Part shown: positions 40,664 to 50,055 of the stretch, in pieces
Layout: every line of letters starts with the position of its first letter
Numbering within the stretch: position 1 is the first letter of the stretch
Assembly: GCF_042680605.1 (NCBI RefSeq)
Contig: NZ_JBHUEE010000006.1
Coordinates: 62,001-126,000, forward strand
From: Allobogoriella deserti
GTDB taxonomy: Bacteria > Actinomycetota > Actinomycetes > Actinomycetales > Actinomycetaceae
Length of the DNA stretch: 64,000 nucleotides
Reading direction: 5' to 3'
Position numbers and translations under genes: made by a program
The notes under the pieces: model-generated
Database searches by the model: none
What the model was told of the DNA's origin: nothing
Seen by the model: only the letters and a program-made list of their open reading frames with translations

Positions 40664-41527
40664 TCAGCGCAGCCGGCGCCGGTACTCGCCGGGCGAGCAG
40701 GCGCACATGCGGCGGAAGTGTTCGTAGAAGCTGCTCTGCGACGAGAACCCGGCCGCGTAGCCGATCTCGCCCACTGTCTGCGCCGTCGTGATGAGCAGCC
40801 GTTGCGCCTCGGCCACCCGGCACCGCAGGAGGTAGCCGCCGACGGTCGTGCCGACGATCCGCCGGAACAGGCCCATCGCGTAGGTGGGCGCGAGGTGGAC
40901 CGTCCGCGCGACGTCGGAGGGGCTGATGGGGTCGCGGAACGAGGCCGCGATGTATCGCGCCATGGTCGCGACGTGCTCCACGGCGGCCGGCCGTTCGCCG
41001 TCGACGGTCGGGGAGCCGCCCTCCTGGCGGCCGCGCGGTGATTGCCGGTGGCGGGTGAGGATTCGCCGGACCACCGCTTGAGCCTCGAGCAGGGCGATCT
41101 CGGTGTGGTCCCCGGTCAGTTCGTCGCGCCACGACTCGAAGAGCGCCTCGATATCACCGGGGACGGCCGTCACCGGCGCGATGACGGGGTCCATCCGCAG
41201 CAGGGTGGAGACGTCGTCCTCCGGCAAGGACCAGCTGAGCACCGTGGCGAGCGGGATGTGCACCCAGCACACGTCGCCCCGGTGGGGGTGGATGAGGCGG
41301 TGCGGGGTGGCCGCCCAGAACACGGCGACGTGCCCCGCCTCGACGGACACGCGCGAGCCGCCGAACAGATAGTCCAGACGCCCGCGCAACACGACGTTGA
41401 CCTCGAGATCGTCGTGCCGGTGTGGCCGGTCCATGGTGGGCGGATCCCCCCGACGGACCCAGAGAGCGGGGTCCATCTCGATCACCCCGGCGGAGACGCG
41501 AGGGGTCTCCGGTGCGTCCTTGCCCAC
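40664..41527 (-). CDS. AraC-family transcriptional regulator
   Basis: A 287-residue regulator with an N-terminal cupin (PHRHDDLEVNVVLRGRLDYLFGG...ATPHRLIHPHRGDVCWVHI) and two C-terminal helix-turn-helix units (ISPSDVARTVHLAPTYAMGLFRRIVGTTVGGYLLRCRVAEAQRLL, QTVGEIGYAAGFSSQSSFYEHFRRM.ACSPGEYRR). GTG 41527 is chosen because TAGACT lies seven bases upstream. It is divergent from the GH4 gene and ends 3 bp from the convergent thioesterase gene. AraC regulators of this form sense sugars, so it probably controls the GH4 and importer operon. Confidence 0.92.
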   Translation of the reverse strand: MGKDAPETPRVSAGVIEMDPALWVRRGDPPTMDRPHRHDDLEVNVVLRGRLDYLFGGSRVSVEAGHVAVFWAATPHRLIHPHRGDVCWVHIPLATVLSWSLPEDDVSTLLRMDPVIAPVTAVPGDIEALFESWRDELTGDHTEIALLEAQAVVRRILTRHRQSPRGRQEGGSPTVDGERPAAVEHVATMARYIAASFRDPISPSDVARTVHLAPTYAMGLFRRIVGTTVGGYLLRCRVAEAQRLLITTAQTVGEIGYAAGFSSQSSFYEHFRRMCACSPGEYRRRLR

Positions 41528-41620
41528 CCGGCGGAGTCTAGCGACACACCTGAGGATCCCGGAGGATCTGTGCTCGATCACGGAGGTTTCGCCGAGTGAC
41601 GCAGCCCTAGCCTGACCGTC
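41528..41620. promoter_or_regulatory. Divergent leaderless promoters, AraC and GH4 genes
   Basis: On the minus strand TAGACT sits seven bases before GTG 41527. On the plus strand TAGCCT (41608-41613) sits seven bases before ATG 41621. The 93-bp space must also hold the AraC binding sites. Confidence 0.65.
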
Positions 41621-43003
41621 ATGGCGATGACGACGACGCAGCCCAAGATCACCATCATCGGCGCCGGCGGGTTCGTGTTCCCCTTCCGCCTCATCGGGGA
41701 CCTCCTCAGCTTTCCCGCGCTACGGTCGGCGCGCCTGACCCTGATGGACATCGACGCCGACCGGCTCGCCCGGGTCGCCGGTGCCGCCCGGGACCTCGTC
41801 GACCACCACGGGTTCGACGCCGTCGTCGAGGAGACGACGGACCGGCGCGAGGCGCTCTCCGGGGCGGATTTCGTGATCATCACCTTCCAGGTGGGCGGGA
41901 TCGAGTCCTACCGCCACGACGTCGAGATCCCGCGCCGCTACGGCGTCGACCAGACGGTCGGCGACACCGTCGGCCCGGGCGGGGTGTTCCGTTTCCTCCG
42001 CTCGGTGCCGGCCTACGAAGCCATCGCCGCCGACGCCCGGGAGGTCTGCCCCGACGCCCAGTTCATCAACTACGCCAACCCGATGGCGATGGCGACGGCG
42101 TTCCTGAACGCCCAAGGGCTGCGCACCGTCGGCCTGTGCCACAGCGTGCAGGGCACGACGCGCATGCTCGCCCGCACCCTCGACGTCCCCTACGACGAGG
42201 TCAGCTACCGGTGCGCCGGGATCAACCACCAGGCGTGGGTGCTCGAGTTTCGCCGCGGAGGCGAGGACCTGTATCCCCGGCTGCGGGAGACCATGCGCGC
42301 CCGGCACCTGCGCGGCCAGGCGGCCGCCGGCCTCGTCGCGGACGACGGTGACCACAGCGAGGCGGCCGAGGAAGCCAGCACCTACGAGGGCGGGAACGAG
42401 CAGGTTCGCACGACGATCATGGACGCCTTCGGCTACTTCCAGACCGAGTCCAGCCACCACGCGTCCGAGTACCTGCCGTACTTCCGCAAGACCCCCGAAC
42501 TCGTCGAGGAGTACATCCCCCAGCGCTGGGACTACTACGAGATCTGCGCCGGTCACGACGAGAGCGGTGACGTCGATGCCCAGCTCACCAAGCTCAAGGA
42601 GCACCTCGCGCCGTCGGTCGAGTACGGCGCCAGCATCGTCAACGCCATGGTGACCGGAGCCCCGGCCGTCATCCACGGGAACGTGCCCAATGAGCCGGGC
42701 CTCATCTCCAACCTTCCCGAGGACGCCTGCGTCGAGGTGCCGTGCCTGGTCGACGCCGGCGGCGTCCAGCCCACGGCGGTCGGTGAGCTGCCGTTGCAGC
42801 TCGCCGCGCTCAACCGCACCAACATCGGTGTCCAGACGCTGGCGGTCCGGGCGGCACTGCGGTCGGACCGCGAGAACGTCTACCACGCCGTCGCACTCGA
42901 CCCCCTGACCGGGGCGCTGCTGACCCTCGAGCAGATCCACGCGATGACCGACGAACTGCTCGAGGCGCACGCGGCCCTCCTCCCCGAGCCGCTGCGCCCG
43001 TAG
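41621..43003 (+). CDS. Family 4 glycoside hydrolase (alpha-galactosidase/alpha-glucosidase type)
   Basis: A 460-residue NAD- and metal-dependent glycosidase. The Rossmann loop is IIGAGGFVFP and the family motifs are FVIITFQVGG, DTVGPGGVFR, INYANPMAMAT, VGLCHSVQG (metal-binding Cys) and AGINHQAWVLEF (metal-binding His). The NYANPMAM and GxNHxxW forms are typical of the MelA/alpha-galactosidase branch, but glucosidase or galacturonidase activity cannot be excluded. The enzyme is cytoplasmic and acts on sugars brought in by the importer encoded next. Confidence 0.93.
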   Translation: MAMTTTQPKITIIGAGGFVFPFRLIGDLLSFPALRSARLTLMDIDADRLARVAGAARDLVDHHGFDAVVEETTDRREALSGADFVIITFQVGGIESYRHDVEIPRRYGVDQTVGDTVGPGGVFRFLRSVPAYEAIAADAREVCPDAQFINYANPMAMATAFLNAQGLRTVGLCHSVQGTTRMLARTLDVPYDEVSYRCAGINHQAWVLEFRRGGEDLYPRLRETMRARHLRGQAAAGLVADDGDHSEAAEEASTYEGGNEQVRTTIMDAFGYFQTESSHHASEYLPYFRKTPELVEEYIPQRWDYYEICAGHDESGDVDAQLTKLKEHLAPSVEYGASIVNAMVTGAPAVIHGNVPNEPGLISNLPEDACVEVPCLVDAGGVQPTAVGELPLQLAALNRTNIGVQTLAVRAALRSDRENVYHAVALDPLTGALLTLEQIHAMTDELLEAHAALLPEPLRP

Positions 43004-43100
43004 CGGGTCAGCGGTCCGTCTGTCGCCGGTCCGCATCCATGCCTGACCGGTCGGCATCCATTCACACCGTCGTGCGAGGCCTCGAGGGAGAGGACCAGCC

Positions 43101-44405
43101 ATGCACATCACCGGAAGGCAGCCGCCAGGTACCGGCCTCAGCCGGCGCCGGTTCCTGGCGGTGGCCGGGATCTCGATGGCCGGTGCGCTCGCCGCCTGCT
43201 CCGGCGAGCCGACCGGGACCACGCACCTTCGGCTCTCGTCCTGGAACATTCCGCTCGACCTGGAGTCCTACCAGCGCATCGCGGACGATTTCGTCGCTGA
43301 CCATCCGGGCACGAGCGTGGCCGTCGAGGTGACCACGGGGCAGTTCCACCAGTGGTTCATCACCAGGCTCGCCGCAGACCTGGCACCGGACATCATCCGG
43401 ATCACGCCGCAACAGATCGGGCGGTACGCGGCGAACGGAAGCCTGCTGGACATCTCCGCCGCCGTCCCGGACAGCTACCGCCAGGACTACTCCGACGCCT
43501 TCTGGGCGATCGGTGCACGCGAGAACGGCCTGTTCGGCGTCTTCCAGCACACCGACAACTTCATCACCTACTACCGCCGCGACGTCATGGACCGGATCGG
43601 CGTCACCCCGCCGACCTCGCTGGCCGACGCGTGGCGGTGGCCCGAATTCCTGGAGATCGCGCGGGAGGTGCAGCAGGCCACCGGCCAGTACGCCTTCGGG
43701 TACGGCTGGTCCGGCTCCGAGACCGCCTACCGCTGGCTGCCGATCATCTACCAGAACGGCGGCGCGTTCCTCGGCGACGACGGCGAGACACCCAGCATGG
43801 ACACCCCCGAGGCGGTCGGCGCGCTCGAGTTCGGACGGCGCTGGTACGCCGACGGGCTCGTCTCCCCATCGAACATGTCCAAGTCCGGTGGCGGCGACGT
43901 CGCCCGCAACCTCTTCCTCACCGGCCAGATCGGCATGATGCTCAACAACCCGGAGTCCATCGCCCAGCTCGACGAGGAGATGCCGGGCGAGTGGGGCACC
44001 GCCCCGATGATCCGGAACGTGGGCGAGGCGTCCGACCTGGGCGGGAACGCCCTGGCGGTGACGAAATCGTCGAAGAACCCCGAGCTGGCGGCCGAGCTGG
44101 TCGCGTACCTGACCAGTCGGCAGAACGTCATCCGGTTCTGTCACGACGGCAACTGGCTGCCCGCCCGGTCCTCGCTCACCGCGGAGGACATCGACTACGC
44201 CGACAACGTCGAGACGATGCAGCGGTTCATCGACCAGGGCACGACCATCCCGATCGAGCTGGTCCGCGCCGAGACCGGCCAGTACTTCAGCTCGCTGAAC
44301 ATGGTCTTCGCCGACTACGCCGACCTGTGCTTCCTCGGCGAGCTGACACCGCGCGAGACGTCCGAGCAGATGATGGAGGCGATGCGCAGTGTCACGCAGC
44401 GATGA
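43101..44405 (+). CDS. Extracellular solute-binding lipoprotein, family 1 (sugar-type)
   Basis: A 434-residue protein with a twin-arginine signal (SRRRFLAVAGISMAGALAACSG) and lipobox Cys33. The mature fold starts LRLSSWNIPLDLESYQRIADDFVADHPG, with the CUT1 hinge pieces YYRRDVMDRIGVTPPTSLADAWRWPEFLEIAR and GGNALAVTKSSKNPELAAELVAYL. ATG 43101 follows GAGAGGA. It should deliver an alpha-galactoside or similar sugar to the two permeases encoded downstream. Confidence 0.94.
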   Translation: MHITGRQPPGTGLSRRRFLAVAGISMAGALAACSGEPTGTTHLRLSSWNIPLDLESYQRIADDFVADHPGTSVAVEVTTGQFHQWFITRLAADLAPDIIRITPQQIGRYAANGSLLDISAAVPDSYRQDYSDAFWAIGARENGLFGVFQHTDNFITYYRRDVMDRIGVTPPTSLADAWRWPEFLEIAREVQQATGQYAFGYGWSGSETAYRWLPIIYQNGGAFLGDDGETPSMDTPEAVGALEFGRRWYADGLVSPSNMSKSGGGDVARNLFLTGQIGMMLNNPESIAQLDEEMPGEWGTAPMIRNVGEASDLGGNALAVTKSSKNPELAAELVAYLTSRQNVIRFCHDGNWLPARSSLTAEDIDYADNVETMQRFIDQGTTIPIELVRAETGQYFSSLNMVFADYADLCFLGELTPRETSEQMMEAMRSVTQR

Positions 44406-45339
44406 CGCCATCCGCGTCCGGGAGCCGGCCGCGGCGGCACCGACACACCCCTCCGGACACCGACGCCGCGCCACCGGCCGCCGCGCGGTGGCGCCCTATC
44501 TCTTCATCGGTCCGGCGGCGTTGCTGTTCCTGTCCTTCTCCCTGGTGCCGATCGTCATCGCGGTGACTCTGAGCTTCCAGGAGACGGCCACCCTCGGGGA
44601 GGGGGAGTGGGTCGGGCTCGACAACCTCGCCACCATGACAGGCGACGGCCTGCTCCGCACCGCACTGGTGAACACCGTCGTCTTCACCGCCGGAACCGTT
44701 CCGACGGCGATGCTCGCCGGTCTCGGCCTCGCCGTCGCGCTGAACCGCCCCCTCCCCGGCCGGTCGTTGCTCCGGGCGGCGTTCTTCGTCCCCATGGTGG
44801 CCGCCGGCGTCGTCGTCGGGGTCGTGATGTCGTGGATCTTCAACGGCGATTACGGGGTGCTGAACAACCTGCTCGAGATCGCCGGTCTCGACCGGGTCCC
44901 GTGGCTCACCTCACCCAGGTTCGCGATGCTCACGCTCGTCGTCGTGGTGGTGTGGACCCGGATCGGTTTCTGCATGATCATCTACCTGGGTGCGCTCCAG
45001 TCCGTCCCGTCGGAGCTGCACGAGGCCGCCGCCATCGACGGCGCCTCCCCCTGGACGCGGTTCCGGCGGGTCACCTGGCCGCTCCTCGGGCCGACGACGT
45101 CGATCCTGCTGATCCTCAACGTCGTGTTCTCGATCCAGGCGTTCGACGTCATCTACGTGATGACCGGCGGCGGCCCAGGGTTCTCGACGACCGTGCTGAT
45201 CCAGTACATCTTCCGGTCGGCGTTCGCCGACGCCCGGATGGGTTACGCATCGGCGCTGGGACTGCTCCTCGTCGCGATCCTGCTCGTCTTCACCCTGCTC
45301 AGACATCGTGCGTCCCGACGGGCGGAGGAGTTGCTATGA
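44389..45339 (+). CDS. Sugar ABC importer permease, MalF-type
   Basis: A 316-residue CUT1 permease with helix 1 APYLFIGPAALLFLSFSLVPIVIAVTLSFQ and the ATPase-docking loop ELHEAAAIDGASPWTRFRRVTWPLL. It also has the MalF landmark FDVIYVMTGGGPGFSTTVLIQYIF. GTG 44389 overlaps the binding-protein gene by 17 bp, with TGGAGG upstream. It forms a heterodimer with the next gene's product. Confidence 0.95.
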   Translation: MSRSDDAIRVREPAAAAPTHPSGHRRRATGRRAVAPYLFIGPAALLFLSFSLVPIVIAVTLSFQETATLGEGEWVGLDNLATMTGDGLLRTALVNTVVFTAGTVPTAMLAGLGLAVALNRPLPGRSLLRAAFFVPMVAAGVVVGVVMSWIFNGDYGVLNNLLEIAGLDRVPWLTSPRFAMLTLVVVVVWTRIGFCMIIYLGALQSVPSELHEAAAIDGASPWTRFRRVTWPLLGPTTSILLILNVVFSIQAFDVIYVMTGGGPGFSTTVLIQYIFRSAFADARMGYASALGLLLVAILLVFTLLRHRASRRAEELL

Positions 45340-46163
45340 CCACCACGCGCAACCGCCGGTGGCTGCTCACGGCGGCACTGGCCGCGCTCGCCGCGATCAT
45401 GGTCTTCCCGCTGTACTGGATGGTGGTCTCGGCGCTGACCCCGGGCGGGCAGTCGCAGAGCCGGGAGTTCTATCTCTGGCCGGACGAGCCGACGATGGCC
45501 AACGTCGCGGAGGTCTTCGCCACCCAGCCGGTATGGCAATGGCTGACGAACTCGCTGCTCGTGGCCGGCGTCGGGACCGCGTTGAGCGTCTGCGTCTCCC
45601 TGCTCGCCGGCTACGCGCTTGCCAAGTTCCGCTTCCGCGGCCGGGGCCTGATCTACGCCGCGTTCCTCGTCACGATCATGATGCCCATCCAGGTCACGCT
45701 GGTGCCGGCCTTCCTCGTCGTCGCGCGCATCGGCCTGGTGGACTCACCCTGGGCGGTCATCCTGCCGACGTTGTTCGACGTCGTCGGGATCTTCATCGCC
45801 CGCCAGTTCATGCTCGGCGTGCCGGACCCGCTGCTCGAGGCCGCCAGGCTCGACGGCGCCGGGGAGTTCCGCACGTTCCGCAGCGTCGTCCTGCCCACCT
45901 GCGGTCCACTGATCGGCGTGCTCGTGATCCTCGGGTTCATGACGCGGTGGAACGACTTCCTCTGGCCGCTCGTCGTGCTTCAGGGCAACGAGAACCTCAC
46001 GGTGCCGGTCGGGCTCTCGACGCTGACGAACAACCCGGCGTTCTCCTCGCCGTGGGGCGCGGTCATGGCCGTCGCCACGGTGACGGTGCTGCCGTTGCTG
46101 GCGGTGTTCCTCGTCTTCCAGCGCCAGTTCGTGCAGGGGATCGCGAACACGGGCATCAAATAG
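45336..46163 (+). CDS. Sugar ABC importer permease, MalG-type
   Basis: A 275-residue CUT1 permease: VFPLYWMVVSALTP in helix 1, ALAKFRFRGRGLIYAAFLVTIMMPIQVTLVPAF in the core, the docking loop LLEAARLDGAGEFRTFRSVVLPTCGPLIG, and the end FQRQFVQGIANTGIK. It overlaps the MalF-type gene by 4 bp. As in the sulfatase cluster there is no ATPase gene, so a shared ATPase is required. Confidence 0.95.
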   Translation: MTTTRNRRWLLTAALAALAAIMVFPLYWMVVSALTPGGQSQSREFYLWPDEPTMANVAEVFATQPVWQWLTNSLLVAGVGTALSVCVSLLAGYALAKFRFRGRGLIYAAFLVTIMMPIQVTLVPAFLVVARIGLVDSPWAVILPTLFDVVGIFIARQFMLGVPDPLLEAARLDGAGEFRTFRSVVLPTCGPLIGVLVILGFMTRWNDFLWPLVVLQGNENLTVPVGLSTLTNNPAFSSPWGAVMAVATVTVLPLLAVFLVFQRQFVQGIANTGIK

Positions 46164-46357
46164 CGCCTGAACTCCTCTGCTCGGCGGCACGGTCTCGGTC
46201 GGTGCCCGCGGCGCGCGGCTCCTCCCTGGCGGCGGCCATGCCCACCGGGTGATCCTGCGGTCCGGGAGGTGTGCGGCCCTGCCTCGCGGGTGGCCCCATG
46301 CGACGACGCAGAATGGCGTTCCGCTTTCTCGCAACCGGGAGAAGGCCAGGAGAAGAA

Positions 46358-46573
46358 TTGTCGGAAACGGCAGGGTGGATGCCTGGTGAACGATTCATAA
46401 ATTTGGCTGACAAGTATTCGTCGCCGGATTGTCGATCGACCTGTGCACCAGCCGGAACCGTTGTCACGACACCGCAAGAGCCGACTCGCCGACAGTGCGT
46501 CGAACGGAGGTCTGAGGTGGCGCCGAGAATGCGGCGAAGAGATGAAAGAACTCTCATCCGGACCTCATGGTGA
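46358..46573 (+). CDS. Candidate small Cys-containing peptide upstream of the ABC/HTTM operon
   Basis: A 71-codon frame starts at TTG 46358, five bases after AGGAG. It encodes GWMPGERFINLADKYSSPDCRSTCAPAG and then a basic tail, with three Cys. Its local base composition (ATAAATTTGG, AAGTATTCG) is less GC-rich than the flanking genes. It ends 7 bp past an ATG (46567) that is in frame with the next gene. It might be a peptide substrate of the ABC exporter, or chance. No homologue is recalled. The rest of the gap 46164-46638 shows no other gene. Confidence 0.25.
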   Translation: MSETAGWMPGERFINLADKYSSPDCRSTCAPAGTVVTTPQEPTRRQCVERRSEVAPRMRRRDERTLIRTSW

Positions 46574-46638
46574 ATTCATCGTGGATCGATGGACTTTTTG
46601 TCGTCCGAAATATTCGTGGTCCGGCCCAGGGAGCCTCC

Positions 46639-47778
46639 ATGCGGTCAGCATCGATCACCCACCTCACGTCCCAGAACCTCGCCCGCCCCGCCCACACCGG
46701 CCGGCCCGGACAGTCCGATGTCCCGGTCGTGCTCTCGCCCGCCGGCCTGGCCCACGCCCTCGTGGCCTACTCGGCGAGCCGGGTGGACCTCACCCGGGCA
46801 CGCGCAGTTCTCACCGACGGCGTCCCGCGTTTCGGGGACCTCGTCCTGGCAGCCGTCACCGGCGTCGGACAGCATGCCCGGCTGGAGAACCAGCACGGGC
46901 GGAAGGCACCGCTCACCGAAGGGGTGCAGGTCGTCGCCGCGTACGGGACGCGGTACGCACCGGACCAGTTCGAGGCCGTCGTGCCGGACGACCTCGGGCC
47001 GTGCGAGCTCGTCGCGGCCGGCGGGATCGCCGGGCGCGTCCTGAGCCAGCACGCCCAGGTCAAGGACGCGACCCGTATCGAGCCGATCGGCATCCTGCTC
47101 GACGCGGGCGGCCGGCGCCTGAACACTACCGACGGCGCATGGTTCCCGACGACGCCGCACAGCGGCGTCGACCCCGTGGTCATGCTCGTCACCGGCTCGT
47201 CCATGAACTCCGGTAAGACGACGACAGGTGCGATGCTCTGCCGTGGCCTGCGGGCGGCGGGGTTCCAGGTCGGCGCGGCCAAGGTGACCGGAACCGGTGC
47301 CGGCAACGATATGTGGGCCTTCCACGACAACGGGGCACGCCCCGTCGTGGACTTCACCCACGCGGGCTATCCCAGCACCTGGCAGGTCCCCCTCGAGGAA
47401 CTCGTGCGGATCTATGAGCAGAGCGTGGACCACCTCGCTGCCGCCGGCTGCGACGTCGCGGTGATCGAGGTCGCGGACGGGATCTACCAGCCGGAGACCG
47501 CCGCGCTCCTGCGCCACCCGGCCGTGCGCGCCCGCCACGACGGCATCCTCTTCGCCGCCACGGACCCGTTGTGCGCCACCGCGGGGTACGGCTGGCTGCG
47601 TGAACAGGGGTTCGAGCCGCTGGCCGTCACGGGAGTGCTCAGCGCGTCCGTCCTCGGCACGCGGGAGTTCACCGCCGTCATCGACCACCCGGTGTGGGAC
47701 TCCTCGGCCCTCAGCGACGCCACCCGAGCCGCACACCTCGTCCGGACGCTCCTCGAACGGCGAGAGGCCGCCGGATGA
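46639..47778 (+). CDS. DUF1611-like P-loop NTPase
   Basis: A 379-residue protein with an N-terminal Rossmann-like half (residues 30-175) and a C-terminal P-loop domain. Walker A is GSSMNSGKTT at about 186-195, followed by GAKVTGTGAGND-like (here AAKVTGTGAGND) and IEVADGIYQPETAALL. This arrangement matches DUF1611 proteins and dethiobiotin-synthetase-like folds, which ligate or racemise small carboxylates. ATG 46639 follows AGGGAG at five bases; ATG 46567 in the same frame is possible. It overlaps the ABC transporter gene by 4 bp. The substrate is unknown. Confidence 0.8.
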   Translation: MRSASITHLTSQNLARPAHTGRPGQSDVPVVLSPAGLAHALVAYSASRVDLTRARAVLTDGVPRFGDLVLAAVTGVGQHARLENQHGRKAPLTEGVQVVAAYGTRYAPDQFEAVVPDDLGPCELVAAGGIAGRVLSQHAQVKDATRIEPIGILLDAGGRRLNTTDGAWFPTTPHSGVDPVVMLVTGSSMNSGKTTTGAMLCRGLRAAGFQVGAAKVTGTGAGNDMWAFHDNGARPVVDFTHAGYPSTWQVPLEELVRIYEQSVDHLAAAGCDVAVIEVADGIYQPETAALLRHPAVRARHDGILFAATDPLCATAGYGWLREQGFEPLAVTGVLSASVLGTREFTAVIDHPVWDSSALSDATRAAHLVRTLLERREAAG

Positions 47779-49499
47779 CAGACCTGCCGAGCCCCATCGC
47801 CCGCGGCCGGCGCCTGCTGTTCGCCGCCCTGGTGGCCATCGGCGTGGGCCAGGCCGCAGGCGCCGTCGGCCTCGCCCAGATCGTGCAGTGGGCGTTCGAC
47901 CGGCTCGTCGCGGAATGGGCGGCCGGGACGCTCACACCACCGACGGCCGGCGAGCTCGTGCTCCTCCTCGGCGGTCTGCTCGGCGCGGTGCTGATCACCG
48001 CCGTGTGTCGTGCGGCCGAACGCGTGACGGCGGAGCGTCTCGGCCAGCGGTACGTCACCCAGGTTCGGGCGCTGCTCTTCGATCACCTCACCACCGTTCC
48101 GGCGCGCGCACTGCGTGGGCGGCGCTCGGGTTCCCTGCTCATGCGGTTCGTCGGCGACCTGAACGCGCTGCGCTCCTGGGTCAGCCTCGGCCTCGCCCGG
48201 CTGACCGTCGCCGGTGTCGCGGTCGGGCTCGTCGTCATCACCCTCGCGCTGACCGCGCCAGGGCTGACGTTGGCGGTGGCGGGCGTCCTGACGCTCGGCG
48301 CCGCCGGTACGGTCCTGACCAGTCACCGACTGGTCGTGACCTCCCGCCGCGCCCGCCGGCGGCGGGCACGCCTGGCCGGCGAGGTCTCCGAACGGTTGAT
48401 CAACGTCGGGGTTGTTCAAACCGGTGGGCAGACGCGGCGGGAGAGCCGCCGGGTCGGCCGCAAGAGCAGACGTGTCGCCGAGGCCATGGTGGACCGGGCA
48501 CGGGCCGCAGGAGCGGCACGCGCCGTCGCCGAGGCGACAGCGGGGCTGGCGACCGTCGCCGTCGTGCTCGTCGGGGCGGTCGAGGTCCGGCAGGGCTCCA
48601 CGAGTCCGGGTGCGGTGGTCGGCGCGCTCGCCGTCGTCGGCCTGCTCTCGGCGTACCTGCGCGATCTGGGGCGGGTCGCCGAGTACGCGACCGGCGCGCG
48701 GGTGGCCCGAGAGGCCGCACGCCGCTTCCTTGCCCTGGAGCCGCTCGCGGACGACCCGGCGCTGCCGGACCTTCCCGACGGCGCGGGACGGCTCGAACTG
48801 CGGGACGTCCACCTCGACCCCGGGGTCCGGGGGATCAGCGCCGTCGCGCAGCCCGGGCAGGTCGTCGCGATCGTCGGCCCGAACGGTGCCGGCAAGTCGA
48901 GTCTGGTCGCGCTCGCGGCCCGGCTCGTCGACCCGGACAGCGGCACCGTTCTGCTCGACGGGAAGGTGCTCAGCGAGGTGAACCTGCAGTCGCTGCGGCA
49001 CGAGGTCGGGGTGATGAGCCCGGATCTGCCACTGATCCGAGGCTCGGTTCGCCGTAATGTCACGTACCGGCACCCGCGGGCGACGCTGCCGATGGTTGTC
49101 GCCGTGTTCGAGGCGTGCGGTCTCGGCCCGGTGATCGCCGCCCTGCCCGAACGCTGGGAGACCGGGGTCGGCGAGGGGGGCGGCCTGCTGTCCTCGGGGC
49201 AGCGCGCCCGCATCGAACTCGCGCGCGCGATGCTCGGCGACCCGCGCCTTCTCGTGCTCGATGAGGCGGACGCCCATCTCGACCGCCAGACCCAAGAGAT
49301 CCTCACTGCGGCGGTCCGCGCCCGGCGCGGCACCACCCTCGTGATCACGCACCGGCCCGATCTCGTGCGGATCGCCGACGTCGTCTGGCATCTGAGCGAG
49401 GGCCGGCTCGTCGAGCAGGGGCCGCCGGGCGAACTGCTCGAACGCGGCGGCCCGACTGCACGCCTTCTCGCCACGACCGACGAGGCGGTCGCTCGATGA
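47775..49499 (+). CDS. ABC exporter, fused membrane and ATPase domains
   Basis: A 574-residue half-transporter. The N-terminal domain (about 1-320) has six helices with the coupling segment GRRSGSLLMRFVGDLNALRSW, a type IV exporter feature. The C-terminal ATPase has Walker A GPNGAGKSS, signature LLSSGQRARIELARAML, Walker B LLVLDEADAHLD and the switch His in VITHRPD. It probably works as a homodimer exporting a peptide or lipid-like product. Translational coupling to the P-loop gene upstream suggests a common product pathway. Confidence 0.93.
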   Translation: MTDLPSPIARGRRLLFAALVAIGVGQAAGAVGLAQIVQWAFDRLVAEWAAGTLTPPTAGELVLLLGGLLGAVLITAVCRAAERVTAERLGQRYVTQVRALLFDHLTTVPARALRGRRSGSLLMRFVGDLNALRSWVSLGLARLTVAGVAVGLVVITLALTAPGLTLAVAGVLTLGAAGTVLTSHRLVVTSRRARRRRARLAGEVSERLINVGVVQTGGQTRRESRRVGRKSRRVAEAMVDRARAAGAARAVAEATAGLATVAVVLVGAVEVRQGSTSPGAVVGALAVVGLLSAYLRDLGRVAEYATGARVAREAARRFLALEPLADDPALPDLPDGAGRLELRDVHLDPGVRGISAVAQPGQVVAIVGPNGAGKSSLVALAARLVDPDSGTVLLDGKVLSEVNLQSLRHEVGVMSPDLPLIRGSVRRNVTYRHPRATLPMVVAVFEACGLGPVIAALPERWETGVGEGGGLLSSGQRARIELARAMLGDPRLLVLDEADAHLDRQTQEILTAAVRARRGTTLVITHRPDLVRIADVVWHLSEGRLVEQGPPGELLERGGPTARLLATTDEAVAR

Positions 49500-49560
49500 C
49501 CGAGCCGGCCGCCGTGAGTCCGCCCGCGACGTCGCGGGCTGGAAGTCAAGGAGGAACACC

Positions 49561-50055
49561 ATGACCGAATCCAAGGCGCTGGCCCTCGTGCTCGGCGCGG
49601 CGCTGGTGGCGGCGGTCGCCGCACCCGTGCGGGAGAACTGGCGCACCGACAAGCATGACGACTTCCCCCTCTCGTACTATCCGATGTTCTCCGCGCGGCG
49701 CCGCCCGCACGGACACGTGGTGCACGTACTCGCCGACTACGCGGACGACTCCAGCCGGAACGTGAGCTACCGGCGCCTGGGCGCCGGCGGCTTCAATCAG
49801 GTCCGCCGCCAGATCGCCCGGCGGGCAGCCTCGCGCAGCGGTGCCGAGGAGCTTGCCCAGGACGTGCTCCGCCGTCTCTCGGCCGACCCGGACGTCCCGA
49901 GCGGGATCCGCGTGGTCCGGTCGACCTACGTCTACGACGACTTCTTCGCCGGGCGCCGCGACCCCAGCCGGCGACGGGTACTCGGCCGGGCGAGCACGTC
50001 CGCGACCACCGGCACCGGCGGCAAGGGCGAGAACGACGAGCGGAAGGCGGGATGA
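49561..50055 (+). CDS. Membrane-anchored protein of unknown function, HTTM partner
   Basis: A 164-residue protein with one N-terminal hydrophobic helix (LALVLGAALVAAVAAPV), then DDFPLSYYPMFSARRRPHGHVVHVLADYADD and a mixed basic region. The FPLSxYPMFS motif recurs, from memory, in small proteins encoded next to HTTM genes. AGGAGGA precedes ATG 49561, a strong ribosome-binding site after a 61-bp gap from the ABC gene. It overlaps the HTTM gene by 4 bp. The body probably lies outside the membrane. The function is unknown. Confidence 0.78.
   Translation: MTESKALALVLGAALVAAVAAPVRENWRTDKHDDFPLSYYPMFSARRRPHGHVVHVLADYADDSSRNVSYRRLGAGGFNQVRRQIARRAASRSGAEELAQDVLRRLSADPDVPSGIRVVRSTYVYDDFFAGRRDPSRRRVLGRASTSATTGTGGKGENDERKAG

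Noticed and set aside
43062..44474. 470-residue minus-strand frame opposite the second solute-binding protein
   Set aside because: Shadow frame; the plus strand has a signal peptide, lipobox and operon overlaps.
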